Assembly (NCBI GenBank): GCA_946403295.1
Contig: CAMIZL010000015.1
Span: 1-53,899 of the forward strand
Length of the DNA: 53,899 nucleotides
From: an uncultured Clostridia bacterium
GTDB lineage: Bacteria; Bacillota; Clostridia; Lachnospirales; Lachnospiraceae
Direction: 5' to 3'
A program made the position numbers and the translations under genes. Each line of letters begins with the position of its first letter. Position 1 is the stretch's first letter. The notes beneath the pieces were generated by a model. The model ran no database searches. It was not told where the DNA came from and saw only the letters and a program-made list of their open reading frames with translations. Positions 1 to 8,755 of the stretch are shown piece by piece.

Positions 1-22
1 TGGATACCTATGCGTCCATCCG

Positions 23-1642
23 TTAATTCTGGCTCTTGAGCGTCGGGAAGAGCAGTACGTCCCTGATCGCGGGGCTGTTGGTGAGGAGCATCGTGAGTCT
101 GTCGATGCCGTAGCCGATACCGCCTGTGGGAGGCATACCGATCTCGAGAGCGTTGAGGAAGTCCTCGTCTGTGTGGTTCGCCTCTTCGTCACCTGCTGCG
201 GCGAGGGCATCCTGTGCCTTGAAACGCTCGCGCTGATCGATGGGATCGTTGAGCTCGGAGTACGCATTACACATCTCCCAACCGTTGATGAAGAGCTCGA
301 AACGCTCAACGTAACCGGGCTTATCGGGCTTACGCTTTGTGAGCGGACTGATCTCAACGGGATGATCCATAACGAATGTGGGCTGAACAAGCTTCTCCTC
401 ACAGTACTCTTCGAAGAAGAGGTTGAGGATGTCGCCCTTCTTGTGATGTGCCTCGATCTCGATATGGTGCTCCTTGGCGAGCTTGCGTGCCTCGTCGTCA
501 TCCGCAACCTGATCGAAGTCAACGCCTGCGTACTTCTTAACCGCGTCGATCATGGTGATGCGCTCGAAGGGCTTGCCGAAATCAAGCTCGATCTCGCCGT
601 ACTTAAAGGTGGTCGTACCGAGCACTTCCTGTGCTACATGACGGAACATGTTCTCGGTAAGATCCATCATTCCGTAGTAGTCGGTATATGCCTGATAGAG
701 CTCCATAAGCGTGAACTCGGGATTGTGACGTGTGTCGAGACCTTCGTTACGGAATACACGGCCGATCTCATAAACGCGCTCAAGACCGCCGACGATAAGT
801 CTCTTGAGGTAAAGCTCAAGTGATATACGGAGTCTTAAGTCCTCATCAAGTGCGTTGAAATGTGTCTCGAAGGGACGTGCGGCAGCGCCGCCTGCGTTCG
901 AAACGAGCATGGGAGTCTCAACCTCCATGAATCCCTGTCCGTCAAGGAAACGTCTGATGGTGCTGATGATGCGCGAACGCTTGATGAACGTGTCACGCGC
1001 GTCGTCGTTCATGATAAGGTCAACGTAGCGCTGACGATATCTCATGTCTGTATTTGTAAGTCCGTGATACTTCTCGGGAAGGATCTGGAGCGACTTTGTG
1101 AGGAGAACCACCTTCTCGGCATGGATCGAGATCTCGCCCATCATTGTGCGGAAAACGTAACCCTCGATGCCGAGGATATCGCCGATATCGTACTTCTTAA
1201 AGTCTGCATAGGGCTCTTCGCCGATGCCGTCACGCGCAACATAAACCTGAATATTGCCTTCGCGGTCCTTGATATTGCAGAAGGAAGCCTTTCCCATGAC
1301 ACGCTTGCTCATCATACGGCCTGCGATCGTAACGCGGATAGCGGACGCGTCCATGATTGCGCGCTTCTCCTCGTAGTCAGCCTTTTTGGCTGCTCTCGCA
1401 TCTTCCTCGCTCATCCCATCCGTGTTCACTTCCGGTCTGTCGCCGATAAGCTTTGCCTCGAGCGCTTCATATTCGCTGCGGGCATCAGTCGAATGATGCG
1501 AAACGGCATATTTTGTGATCACAAAAGGATCCTTGCCGGCTTCCTGCAGTGCCGCCAGCTTCTCACGGCGTACCGCAAGGAGTCTTCCTATGTCTTCCGT
1601 TTCAGCGGCCTGTACCTTGTTCTCGCGTTCGTTATCTGCCAT
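23..1642 (-). CDS. lysS: Lysyl-tRNA synthetase, class II
   Basis: Charges tRNA-Lys in the cytoplasm. The 539-residue protein has the usual class II layout: an N-terminal OB-fold anticodon-binding domain (about residues 100-190) followed by the catalytic core. Motif 2 is visible as VFRNEGLDTRHNPEFT and motif 3 as GIGYGIDRLTMLL near the C-terminus. Between the N-terminal helix and the OB-fold there is an extra charged stretch (about residues 66-100, rich in E, D, A and K) that many LysRS lack. The start at 1642 is the first in-frame ATG, and a weak purine-rich site precedes it. It lies 86 bp downstream of greA on the same strand with no convincing terminator between, so co-transcription is likely. 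The assignment is firm. Confidence 0.97.
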   Translation of the reverse strand: MADNERENKVQAAETEDIGRLLAVRREKLAALQEAGKDPFVITKYAVSHHSTDARSEYEALEAKLIGDRPEVNTDGMSEEDARAAKKADYEEKRAIMDASAIRVTIAGRMMSKRVMGKASFCNIKDREGNIQVYVARDGIGEEPYADFKKYDIGDILGIEGYVFRTMMGEISIHAEKVVLLTKSLQILPEKYHGLTNTDMRYRQRYVDLIMNDDARDTFIKRSRIISTIRRFLDGQGFMEVETPMLVSNAGGAAARPFETHFNALDEDLRLRISLELYLKRLIVGGLERVYEIGRVFRNEGLDTRHNPEFTLMELYQAYTDYYGMMDLTENMFRHVAQEVLGTTTFKYGEIELDFGKPFERITMIDAVKKYAGVDFDQVADDDEARKLAKEHHIEIEAHHKKGDILNLFFEEYCEEKLVQPTFVMDHPVEISPLTKRKPDKPGYVERFELFINGWEMCNAYSELNDPIDQRERFKAQDALAAAGDEEANHTDEDFLNALEIGMPPTGGIGYGIDRLTMLLTNSPAIRDVLLFPTLKSQN

Positions 1643-1728
1643 ATCAAAAACCCACTTTCTTATTACTCATATTCCACACAAGCGTCTTAACGCTTATGTT
1701 TTCAAACCTTAGTTAATCTTCCCGCCGA

Positions 1729-2208
1729 TCATTTTTTGATGGCGATTATCTTAAACTTGAGTTCACCCGCATTTGTCTCAACCGTGATCTCCTCACCGAC
1801 TTTTGTTCCGATGAGCGCACGACCAACGGGAGATTCGTTTGATATCTTGTTGTTAAGGATATCAACCTCGGTGGATCCTACGATCTTGTAGACCGATTCT
1901 TCTTTAAATTCCTCATCATAAACGGTAACGGTGCTTCCTACGGTAACAACGTCCTTGCTTGTATCCTCGTCATCAACGACCTCAGCGTTTTTGAGGATCT
2001 TGTCGATCTCTTCGATACGAAGCTCGATCTCGCGCTGCTCTTCCTTGGCTGCATCATATTCAGCGTTCTCGGAAAGATCGCCCTGCTCACGCGCTTCCTT
2101 GATCTTCTGTGCAACTTCTTTACGACGGTTTACCTTAAGATCCTCAAGTTCCTCCTCAAGAGCCTTAATGCCTTCGTATGTCATGATGTTCTTCTTTGTT
2201 TCTTTCAT
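1729..2208 (-). CDS. greA: Transcription elongation factor GreA
   Basis: Binds in the RNA polymerase secondary channel and stimulates transcript cleavage so that backtracked complexes can restart. At 159 residues it has the family's usual length. The N-terminal coiled coil carries the typical stretch REQGDLSENAEYDAAKEEQ, where the acidic tip residues stimulate cleavage. The C-terminal FKBP-like domain ends with SPVGRALIGTKVGEEI. The start is fixed by AGGAGG about 6 nt upstream. A consensus-like promoter lies about 115 bp upstream, and the leader between them can fold into a strong hairpin. lysS follows on the same strand, a common greA-lysS arrangement in Firmicutes. Confidence 0.97.
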   Translation of the reverse strand: MKETKKNIMTYEGIKALEEELEDLKVNRRKEVAQKIKEAREQGDLSENAEYDAAKEEQREIELRIEEIDKILKNAEVVDDEDTSKDVVTVGSTVTVYDEEFKEESVYKIVGSTEVDILNNKISNESPVGRALIGTKVGEEITVETNAGELKFKIIAIKK

Positions 2209-2264
2209 GCGGATCCTCCTGCCCGAAATAAATTCTCATCAACTCAGTCGTCAATGAAACGCCA

Positions 2265-2300
2265 CATCCCCGCCTTTCCGTTACGAAAAGGCGGGGGATG
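2265..2300 (-). other. Strong hairpin in the greA leader
   Basis: Inverted repeat with a 13-bp GC-rich stem (one bulged G) and a 9-nt loop, positioned between the predicted greA start point and the greA ribosome binding site. No clear U-run follows on the minus strand, so a leader or mRNA-stability structure is more likely than a terminator. It could also be an inefficient terminator for read-through from thrS. Confidence 0.5.
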
Positions 2301-2321
2301 ATCTCTTTTACATTGTTGCAA

Positions 2322-2350
2322 ATTTTACTACATTATGTATCTTCCGTCAA
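2322..2350 (-). promoter_or_regulatory. Sigma-A-type promoter for greA
   Basis: On the minus strand TTGACG (2345-2350) is separated by 17 nt from TAAAAT (2322-2327). It points at greA and sits just downstream of the palindrome-rich block that follows thrS. Spacing and hexamers fit the housekeeping consensus; no experimental support. Confidence 0.65.
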
Positions 2351-2360
2351 GCCAAGCCGA

Positions 2361-2511
2361 CTGAAATACTGCTATTGCAGTATTTCATGTCCCGTCAGAA
2401 ACACAACGGTTTTTGTTGTGTTTCGAGAGGGATGCGAAGCATCGGCGTCTTAAAATTTCCAAGTCTCTGCGAGACGCAGGAAATTTTAAAGTAGTCCCGT
2501 CAGAAACACAA
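2361..2511. repeat. Palindrome-rich intergenic block with an 18-bp direct repeat
   Basis: This 150-bp non-coding stretch between thrS and the greA promoter is almost wholly made of perfect inverted repeats: an 11-bp stem at 2362-2387, a 10-bp stem at 2398-2424, a 5-bp stem at 2431-2443, and an 11-bp stem at 2450-2489 that encloses a second 5-bp stem at 2463-2475. An 18-bp direct repeat, GTCCCGTCAGAAACACAA, occurs at 2389-2406 and again at 2494-2511, bracketing the three later hairpins. One of the hairpins may end thrS transcription. The direct repeat suggests a mobile or dispersed repetitive unit; whether copies exist elsewhere cannot be seen here. Confidence 0.6.
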
Positions 2512-2521
2512 TGTCTGCAAT

Positions 2522-4492
2522 TTATTTCTGCTCTGCTTCCTCTTCCTTGATCTCCTTCGTATTGATCTCAACGAGGATGTTCTTGATGAACTCGTCAAGC
2601 GCAATACTTCCTTCGTCGCCCTTGAAGCGGCTTCTTACGCTCACAAGGCCCTCTTCCTGCTCCTTCTGACCTACAACGATCATGTAAGGAAGTCTGTCCA
2701 TACGAGCCTCTCTGATCTTGAAGCCGATCTTTTCGGAACGGGCATCGATGGTCGAACGGATGCCTGCAGCCTTGAGCTTCTTGTCAACTTCCTTAGCATA
2801 CTCCTCGTACTTGTCGGAGATGGGAAGTACTCTTACCTGCTCGGGACACATCCATGTCGGGAACTTGCCTGCGTAATGCTCGATGAGCCATGCAAGTGTT
2901 CTCTCATAGCAACCCATTGATGTTCTGTGGATGATCCAGGGAGTAGCCTTGTTGCCTTCGGCGTCGATGTAGTACATTCCAAACTTCTCGGCGCTCTCGC
3001 AGTCAAGCTGGATAGTGATCATCGTGTCTTCTTTGCCGTACACGTTCTTGGCCTGGATATCGATCTTGGGTCCGTAGAATGCGGCTTCGCCTTCTTCCTC
3101 TGTGAACTTGATGTTGTTCTTGATCATTACATCGCGAAGGTAGCCCTGTGTCTTGTCCCAGTACTCCTCGTCTCCGAGGTACTTTTCCCTATTCTCGGGA
3201 TCCCACTTCGAAAGACGGTATGTAACTTCGTCCGCAAGTCCGAGCGTCGTAAGAACGTAATTTGCAAGCTCAACGCATCTCGTAAGCTCTTCCTCAGCCT
3301 GGTCGGGACGAAGAACGATGTGTCCCTCCGTGATCGTGAACTGTCTTACACGGGTAAGTCCGTGCATCTCGCCCGAATCCTCGTTACGGAAGAGCGTCGA
3401 GGTCTCGCTCATGCGGTAAGGCAGGTCGCGGTAGCTGCGCTGCTCATTCATATATACGTAATACTGGAAAGGACATGTCATGGGACGGAGCGCCATAACT
3501 TCCTTGCCGTCCTTAGTTCCCTCGGCTTCCTTGTTGAGAACGAACATGCCGTCCATGTAGTGATCCCAGTGACCGCTGATCTTGTAGAGGTCTGACTTTG
3601 CCATGAGAGGTGTACGTGTACGCACATAGCCCCACTCGTTGTCCTCGAGGTCTTCCATCCAGCGCTGCAGGATCTGGATCATCTTCGTTCCCTTGGGGGT
3701 GAAGAGCGGGAGACCCTGGCCGATAACATCGGCGGTAAGGAAGATCTTCATCTCGCGGCCCAGACGGTTATGGTCACGGAGCTTGATATCCTCAAGGTGT
3801 GCCAGATATGCGTCCATGTCCGCATTCTTTGTAAATGCCGTTCCGTAGATACGGGTGAGCATCTTGTTCTTCTCGTTGCCTCTCCAGTAAGCGCCCGACG
3901 AAGAGATGAGCTTAACGGATTTAAGCTGTCCGGTCGTCATGAGGTGAGGTCCCGCGCAAAGGTCAACAAATCCGTCCTGATCGTAGAACGAAAGCTCCGC
4001 ATCTTCGGGAAGGTCGCAGATAAGCTCAACCTTATAGGGCTCGCCCTTCTCTTCCATGAACTTGATCGCCTCTGCTCTCGGGAGAGTAAATCTCTTGAGC
4101 GGCTTGTTTTCTTTGATGATCTTCTTGATCTCTTCCTCGAGCTTGTCGAGGTCCTCTCTTGCAAAGGGAGGTGTATCAAAATCGTAGTAGAATCCCTCAT
4201 CGATCGAAGGTCCGATGGCAAGCTTTGCTTCGGGATAGAGACGCTTTACTGCCTCTGCCAATACGTGCGAAGCGGTGTGGCGGTATGCGGCGCGTCCCTT
4301 CTCGTCATCAAATGTAAGGATGCTCAGCGCGCAGTCCTTGTCAACAACGGTTCTGAGGTCTACAACCTTGCCGTCGATCTCGCCGGCGCAGGCTACTCTT
4401 GCAAGTCCCTCGCTGAGGTCCTTAGCGATGTCGATCACCGACATGGGTGATGCGTATTCTTTAACGGATGAATCTTTTAACGTGATCTTCAT
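2522..4492 (-). CDS. thrS: Threonyl-tRNA synthetase
   Basis: Charges tRNA-Thr and hydrolyses mischarged Ser-tRNA. The protein has the full bacterial layout: TGS domain (first 60 residues), the editing domain with HTASHVLAEAVKRLYP and a later CAGPH segment, a class II core with MTCPFQYYVY and RNEDSGEMHGLTRVRQF, and a C-terminal anticodon-binding domain. I place the start at 4492 (MKITLKD...) because AGGAGA lies about 5 nt upstream. The alternative ATG at 4516 has no comparable site and adds eight residues not typical of the family. No T-box signature is present in the 183 bp between hisS and thrS, so regulation may come from read-through of the hisS leader or an unseen promoter. Confidence 0.96.
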   Translation of the reverse strand: MKITLKDSSVKEYASPMSVIDIAKDLSEGLARVACAGEIDGKVVDLRTVVDKDCALSILTFDDEKGRAAYRHTASHVLAEAVKRLYPEAKLAIGPSIDEGFYYDFDTPPFAREDLDKLEEEIKKIIKENKPLKRFTLPRAEAIKFMEEKGEPYKVELICDLPEDAELSFYDQDGFVDLCAGPHLMTTGQLKSVKLISSSGAYWRGNEKNKMLTRIYGTAFTKNADMDAYLAHLEDIKLRDHNRLGREMKIFLTADVIGQGLPLFTPKGTKMIQILQRWMEDLEDNEWGYVRTRTPLMAKSDLYKISGHWDHYMDGMFVLNKEAEGTKDGKEVMALRPMTCPFQYYVYMNEQRSYRDLPYRMSETSTLFRNEDSGEMHGLTRVRQFTITEGHIVLRPDQAEEELTRCVELANYVLTTLGLADEVTYRLSKWDPENREKYLGDEEYWDKTQGYLRDVMIKNNIKFTEEEGEAAFYGPKIDIQAKNVYGKEDTMITIQLDCESAEKFGMYYIDAEGNKATPWIIHRTSMGCYERTLAWLIEHYAGKFPTWMCPEQVRVLPISDKYEEYAKEVDKKLKAAGIRSTIDARSEKIGFKIREARMDRLPYMIVVGQKEQEEGLVSVRSRFKGDEGSIALDEFIKNILVEINTKEIKEEEAEQK

Positions 4493-4699
4493 GTCTTCTC
4501 CTTTTCTTAATGTCACCTTTCACAGCGACTCTTTGTTTTTAACGTATATGTGATGCCGCGTCGTTTCACGGCTTATGTCAAATACTCCGGCAGGTGTTTA
4601 ACACACCTAATCCATCATTCCCCGGTCATCTGCCGGGTCAGTGTTTTGTCTGTCATCCGGATCAACGGTGTTTCTCACTCACGGATGACCGAAACATTA

Positions 4700-6055
4700 T
4701 CACAGTGATTTTACAAGTGCTGTGCTTCCCGCATTCTCGAGCGCTTTCGTGATCGCTGCCGCAGAGTCTTCAAGCGAGTACTTCTCCTGCGTGCCGTCGG
4801 TCATGTTCTTGAGGCTCACAGTGCCTTCTTTGATCTCGTCCTCTCCGATGAAGATGCAGAACGGGATCGAAAGCTTGTCGGCGTAGCCGATGCGCGCCTT
4901 AAACTTCTTTTTCTCGAAGTAGATCTGTGTGCTGATGCCCTTGTCGCGCAGGAACTGCGATACTTCGATCGCTCTTGCGTAATCCTCTGTCATGGGGATC
5001 ACGAGAACCTGTGAAGGGTACTTCTGACTCTCGCAGAGCCATCCGTTCTCATTGAGCACGTAGAAGAGACGGGTGAGTCCGATCGATATCCCGACTCCGG
5101 GAAGCTTGCGGTTTGTGTAATATCCGGCGAGATTCTCATATCTTCCGCCGCTGCACACGCTTCCGATCTCGGGGTGAGCGTTGATCATTGTCTCATAAAC
5201 GGTGCCTGTGTAGTAATCAAGTCCTCTCGCGATCGTAAGGTCGATGCGGAAGTTCCCGTCGGGAACCCCGAAACCGCTCAAAAGACTTGTTACGGTTGCC
5301 AGTTCGTTGACACCCTCGTCGAGGAGTTCCGACCTGCCTGCCATCGCGCTCAGCGCTTCGATCGTCTCTGCATTCGAACGCTTATGTGTCAATAATTCAA
5401 GAAGTTCACCCGCAGCCTTCATGTCGATACCGAGCGTGCTGAGCTCTTCTTTAACGGCCTCCCCACCGATCTTCTCAAGCTTATCGATAACACGGAGAAC
5501 CTCTGCTTCGTTACCGCCGAGACCGAAGAGTTCAAAGAGTCCGCCGAGAACCTTTCGGTTGTTGATCCTGATCGTGAAATCGGTAATACCGAGTTCTGTG
5601 AAAATCCTGTAGATTATTCCGGGTATTTCCGCGTCGTTTACGAGGGAGAGCTCACCGTCACCGATAATGTCGATATCGGACTGGTAGAATTCCCTGAAAC
5701 GACCCTTCTGAGCACGCTCTCCGCGGTAAACCTTACCGATCTGGTAACGTTTAAACGGAAATGTGAGCTCACCGGCATTCTTTGCAACATATTTTGCGAG
5801 CGGAACAGTGAGGTCAAACCTCATGGACAGATCCGTATCTCCCTTGTTAAAACGGTAGATCTGCTTCTCTGTCTCACCGCCTGCTTTGGCAAGGAGCACC
5901 TCGCTGTATTCAAGGATGGGTGTGTCAAGGGGATAAAAGCCGTAAAGGCTGTATATATCCTCAAGTTTCCTCCTTATCTTGTCAAAAATGACCTGACGGT
6001 CCGGAAGTAGCTCCATAAATCCGGAAAGCGTCCTGGGTTCTGTGATGTTTGCCAT
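4700..6055 (-). CDS. hisS: Histidyl-tRNA synthetase
   Basis: Class II synthetase for tRNA-His. Motif 2 reads YRGERAQKGRFREFYQSD, the HisA histidine-binding motif is ARGLDYYTGTVYE, and motif 3 is GISIGLTRLFYVL; the C-terminal anticodon domain is complete. The start is set at 6055 (MANITEPRTL) because AAAGGAG lies 6 nt upstream. The longer frame from 6085 would place that Shine-Dalgarno inside the coding sequence. It is preceded by a complete T-box leader with a His specifier and its own promoter, so expression should rise when tRNA-His is uncharged. thrS follows on the same strand. Confidence 0.97.
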   Translation of the reverse strand: MANITEPRTLSGFMELLPDRQVIFDKIRRKLEDIYSLYGFYPLDTPILEYSEVLLAKAGGETEKQIYRFNKGDTDLSMRFDLTVPLAKYVAKNAGELTFPFKRYQIGKVYRGERAQKGRFREFYQSDIDIIGDGELSLVNDAEIPGIIYRIFTELGITDFTIRINNRKVLGGLFELFGLGGNEAEVLRVIDKLEKIGGEAVKEELSTLGIDMKAAGELLELLTHKRSNAETIEALSAMAGRSELLDEGVNELATVTSLLSGFGVPDGNFRIDLTIARGLDYYTGTVYETMINAHPEIGSVCSGGRYENLAGYYTNRKLPGVGISIGLTRLFYVLNENGWLCESQKYPSQVLVIPMTEDYARAIEVSQFLRDKGISTQIYFEKKKFKARIGYADKLSIPFCIFIGEDEIKEGTVSLKNMTDGTQEKYSLEDSAAAITKALENAGSTALVKSL

Positions 6056-6160
6056 TCCATGCTCCTTTCTCTTCGGATGCGGCAAAGCTGCATCCCTTTC
6101 CCCGCACCGAACTACGTCGAAGCGGTGTTAAAGTCATCTCGCGTATAAGTCAGCCAAATA

Positions 6161-6493
6161 GAAAATCCCCTTGAAAACACTGCTGCTTTCAAGGGGACGA
6201 ATAATCTTTATCCGCGGTTCCACCCCGTTTGGTCACATGTCCGCTGCCGGATCCTTCGGTAATCCCCGGTCCATGCAGTTTCTCCTGTAACCCTGCTTAA
6301 GGTATGGTCGTAACGTGACCGTGACGGGCCGGATTGGGGCCGCTCGGGAGGCGGTAGCACATATGACCGTGGGTGTTCCCCGGAGCCCTTCCACCAAACG
6401 GGCTGCCTCTCTGTCGGATCCTGCGATCGTGCCTTCTCCTTCAACGCTTTGATTCTGTTCTTGCCTGCTTTAGGTCAATTCCTGACCTTCATT
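6161..6493 (-). promoter_or_regulatory. T-box leader of hisS, specifier CAC (His)
   Basis: The minus strand holds the conserved T-box GGGGTGGAACCGCGG at 6212-6226. It is followed by an intrinsic terminator: a 10-bp stem CCCCTTGAAA/TTTCAAGGGG at 6167-6196, then ATTTTC. Stem I carries the AGAGAG-type element near 6401-6410 and a specifier region GGGAACACCCAC in which CAC (6373-6375), directly after GAA, is the His codon. A shifted reading (ACC, Thr) is possible but less canonical and disagrees with the downstream gene. Uncharged tRNA-His should stabilise the antiterminator and allow hisS transcription. Confidence 0.93.
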
Positions 6494-6499
6494 ACGGAC

Positions 6500-6527
6500 A
6501 TTTTAGCATGTCTTTCGCTTTTGTCAA
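6500..6527 (-). promoter_or_regulatory. Promoter of the T-box/hisS transcript
   Basis: TTGACA (6522-6527) and TAAAAT (6500-6505) on the minus strand with 16-nt spacing. This places the start point about 6493, just before the T-box leader. Confidence 0.75.
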
Positions 6528-6564
6528 GTAGAAAGTCCGTGATACGCAAACACTTTTAAAGAGG

Positions 6565-6589
6565 GCGCAGTCCTTTAAAAGTACTGCGC
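6565..6589 (-). terminator. Possible terminator after the amidase gene
   Basis: Inverted repeat GCGCAGT/ACTGCGC located 10 bp after the amidase stop on the minus strand, followed by a short CTCTTT tract. The U-run is weak, so this is tentative. Confidence 0.4.
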
Positions 6590-6598
6590 TCCTGTCTC

Positions 6599-7555
6599 TT
6601 AATACAATGTAAGCTCAAAATGTGCCGCGATGCCGAGTGCATCCGCTTCCGCGATAGCCGCAAGATCTTCTTCGCTGTCGATGAAGCATCTGTCTGTGGG
6701 GCTGTCTATATAGGCATGCTCAACAATGATGCCGGGGATCTCGCGTGCGGCGCAATGCCTGTTGATCGCATAATAATCGTACGGATTGCCGTTTTTATCC
6801 ATAAGATCGTTGCTGTCACGTATCGAAATACTGTGATTCTCGATCCCGAGATCTTCAAGCCTTCCGAGGATCTGCTCTCCGAGAAGAGCCGATTCTTCGT
6901 GGACGTTGTCACGTTTTGAAACATAAACGATAGCGCCGCTCTGGTCGTGCTTTTCCGATGCGTTGAAATGAATGCTCACAAGCGCGTCGGCATTGGCAAG
7001 CTCGGCAACTCTCGCTCTTTCCTCAAGATCGACTTTAAGCGTGGGATCAAGCTCTCTGTCCGTGCTTCGCGTCATATAAACGGCAACATCGCTGTAATGC
7101 GTGATCAGATAATTCCTGCAAAGCAGCGCAACCTTCAGGTTAAGATCCTGCTCTTCGATACCGTCGCAGGATGCTCCTTTATGAACCCCTCCGTGTCCGG
7201 GATCAAGGACTATCTTGATGCGCGCTCCGGGATCGGGAATGTATTTTGCGGGATCGACGAGGCTTCCGCCGATCACGTCATCGTTTTCTTCGGGTTTCTG
7301 TGTAGCGGTAATCTTATTACCGGATGATTTGCTTGGATTTTTGGTCGATTCATCGGTCGATGGATCAGAAGCGGGGAGTGTGAGGGTGTCTCTCGTTACG
7401 TCGGGAACAAGGTTTCTGCCTTCAGATTTTGATTTTACAAGCTTTTCGGGCGCGTCAGCCGCCTTACCGCCTGAGTTCACGCATCCCGTCAGGATGCCGG
7501 CTACGGCAGCTACACATAACAGCATTTCAAATGTTCTTCTGATACGTCCGGACAT
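6599..7555 (-). CDS. N-acetylmuramoyl-L-alanine amidase (Amidase_3), lipoprotein
   Basis: Zinc amidase that cleaves the bond between muramic acid and the peptide stem of peptidoglycan. The N-terminus has a lipoprotein signal ending in ILTGC, so the mature protein should be anchored to the outer face of the membrane. A Ser/Thr/Lys-rich linker (about 70 residues) leads to the catalytic domain. Its zinc ligands and catalytic residues are visible in LDPGHGG, the following GIEEQD, VSIHFNA and IIVEHAYIDS. I start at 7555 (MSGRIRRTFEM), giving 318 residues. Upstream ATG codons lie within the 33-bp tandem repeats, lack ribosome sites and would add a basic repetitive leader before the signal peptide. 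It lies downstream of ddh and dut on the same strand. Confidence 0.9.
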   Translation of the reverse strand: MSGRIRRTFEMLLCVAAVAGILTGCVNSGGKAADAPEKLVKSKSEGRNLVPDVTRDTLTLPASDPSTDESTKNPSKSSGNKITATQKPEENDDVIGGSLVDPAKYIPDPGARIKIVLDPGHGGVHKGASCDGIEEQDLNLKVALLCRNYLITHYSDVAVYMTRSTDRELDPTLKVDLEERARVAELANADALVSIHFNASEKHDQSGAIVYVSKRDNVHEESALLGEQILGRLEDLGIENHSISIRDSNDLMDKNGNPYDYYAINRHCAAREIPGIIVEHAYIDSPTDRCFIDSEEDLAAIAEADALGIAAHFELTLY

Positions 7556-7596
7556 TTTGTGCTCGGCCTCTCTTCCCTCTAATCTCCCTTTCTGCC

Positions 7597-7728
7597 TTTT
7601 AACGACTCGCAGATGTCGATCGTTCCGCATTTTTACGACTCGCAGATGTCGATCGTTCCGCATTTTTACGACTCGCGGATGTCGATCGTTCCGTATTTTT
7701 ACAACTCGCGGATGTCGGTTGTTTCATA
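7597..7728. repeat. Four tandem 33-bp repeats between ddh and the amidase gene
   Basis: Four consecutive 33-bp units start at 7597, 7630, 7663 and 7696, with a decayed fifth after 7728. Units 1 and 2 are nearly identical; units 3 and 4 accumulate changes. Each contains a small inverted repeat (CGAC...GTCG). The unit length is a multiple of three, so the minus-strand reading frame stays open (repeat peptide MRNDRHLRVVK), but no ribosome site supports translation. The units are directly adjacent with no unique spacers, so this is not CRISPR. Confidence 0.9.
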
Positions 7729-7756
7729 TGTTTTCGACCCACGGGTTCAAAAATCT

Positions 7757-8737
7757 TTAAAGCAGGTGTGCTCTTGCGAAATCGGGATCATCTTTGAGGA
7801 GCATGATGGGAGGTACATCAAATACCGTCTTTGCTCCGGTCATCCCGGCAAGGTTCATTCTGTGAGCGGCTCTGGCAAATGCAACGAGCACGCACGATGT
7901 GAATTCGGGGTTAGAATCAAGCTTTAAGCTGTATTCGATCGTATGGGTATGAGCGTTTCCCGCTCCGGTCTTTCCTGTACGGATAACACTTCCGCCATGG
8001 GGAAGACCCTTGTGATCGCGATCCATCTCTTCCTGTGATATGAAATGAACCGTTGTGTTATAATCCGCAAAATAATTGGGCATTGTCTTGATCTCGTTCT
8101 CGATCCTTGCCTTATCGGCACCTTCCTTTGCCACAACATAACACTCACGTGTATGCTTTTGTGCCGTGGTAAGTGTAGGCATCTCGCCGTTTCTGACGGA
8201 AGCCACTGCCTCGGGAACGGGTACCGTGTATTGGCGTGCATCCTGAACGCCCTCGATACGACGAACAGCATCGGAATGGCCCTGGCTTACGCCTCTGCCC
8301 CAGAATGTATAATCCGCACCGTCAACAAGGATCGCGTTCGAATAAAGTCTGGCGAGCGAGAACATACCGGGATCCCAGCCAACCGATATAAATCCGATCT
8401 TTCCGGATTTTTTGGCTGCTTCATCAACATTCTTAAAATGTTCGGGGATTCTTGCATGAGTATCGAAGCTGTCGACAACGTTGAAATATTTAACCGCTTC
8501 GGGTGTCTGCTGAGGAAGGTCTGTCGCGCTTCCGCCGCACATGATGAGGACATCGATCTCGTCCTTAAGCGCCGCAAGATCAGATGCGCTGTAAACCTTT
8601 GCATTACTGTTTATGGTAAGAGTCTTGGGGTCACGTCTTGTAAAGACTGCCTTTAACTCCATGTCACTGTTTTGTGCGGCTGCAAATTCGATGCCGCGTC
8701 CGAGATTGCCATATCCGAGGATACCAAGTCTGGTCAT
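7757..8737 (-). CDS. ddh: meso-Diaminopimelate D-dehydrogenase
   Basis: NADPH-dependent enzyme that converts tetrahydrodipicolinate and ammonia directly to meso-diaminopimelate, the one-step branch of the lysine and cell-wall pathway. The 326-residue length matches the family. The N-terminal Rossmann fold begins RLGILGYGNLGRG, and family motifs include VGWDPGMFSLARLY, YTFWGRGVSQGHSDAVRR and PHGGSVIRTG. The start is supported by AGGAG 8 nt upstream. The gene follows dut by 18 bp and precedes a cell-wall amidase, so the group links nucleotide hygiene with peptidoglycan precursor supply and remodelling. Confidence 0.95.
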   Translation of the reverse strand: MTRLGILGYGNLGRGIEFAAAQNSDMELKAVFTRRDPKTLTINSNAKVYSASDLAALKDEIDVLIMCGGSATDLPQQTPEAVKYFNVVDSFDTHARIPEHFKNVDEAAKKSGKIGFISVGWDPGMFSLARLYSNAILVDGADYTFWGRGVSQGHSDAVRRIEGVQDARQYTVPVPEAVASVRNGEMPTLTTAQKHTRECYVVAKEGADKARIENEIKTMPNYFADYNTTVHFISQEEMDRDHKGLPHGGSVIRTGKTGAGNAHTHTIEYSLKLDSNPEFTSCVLVAFARAAHRMNLAGMTGAKTVFDVPPIMLLKDDPDFARAHLL

Positions 8738-8755
8738 TTTTTGTTTCTCCTAGTA

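Noticed and set aside
4517-4699. T-box leader for thrS
   Set aside because: No GGGTGGNACCGCG-type motif on the minus strand. Only small inverted repeats are present.
7556-7663. N-terminal extension of the amidase encoded by the tandem repeats (two MRNDRHLRVVK units)
   Set aside because: No ribosome site, and it would put a basic repetitive leader in front of a lipoprotein signal peptide.
7597-7728. CRISPR-like array
   Set aside because: Units are directly adjacent without unique spacers, are graded in similarity, and no cas genes are present. The same applies to the 27-bp array.
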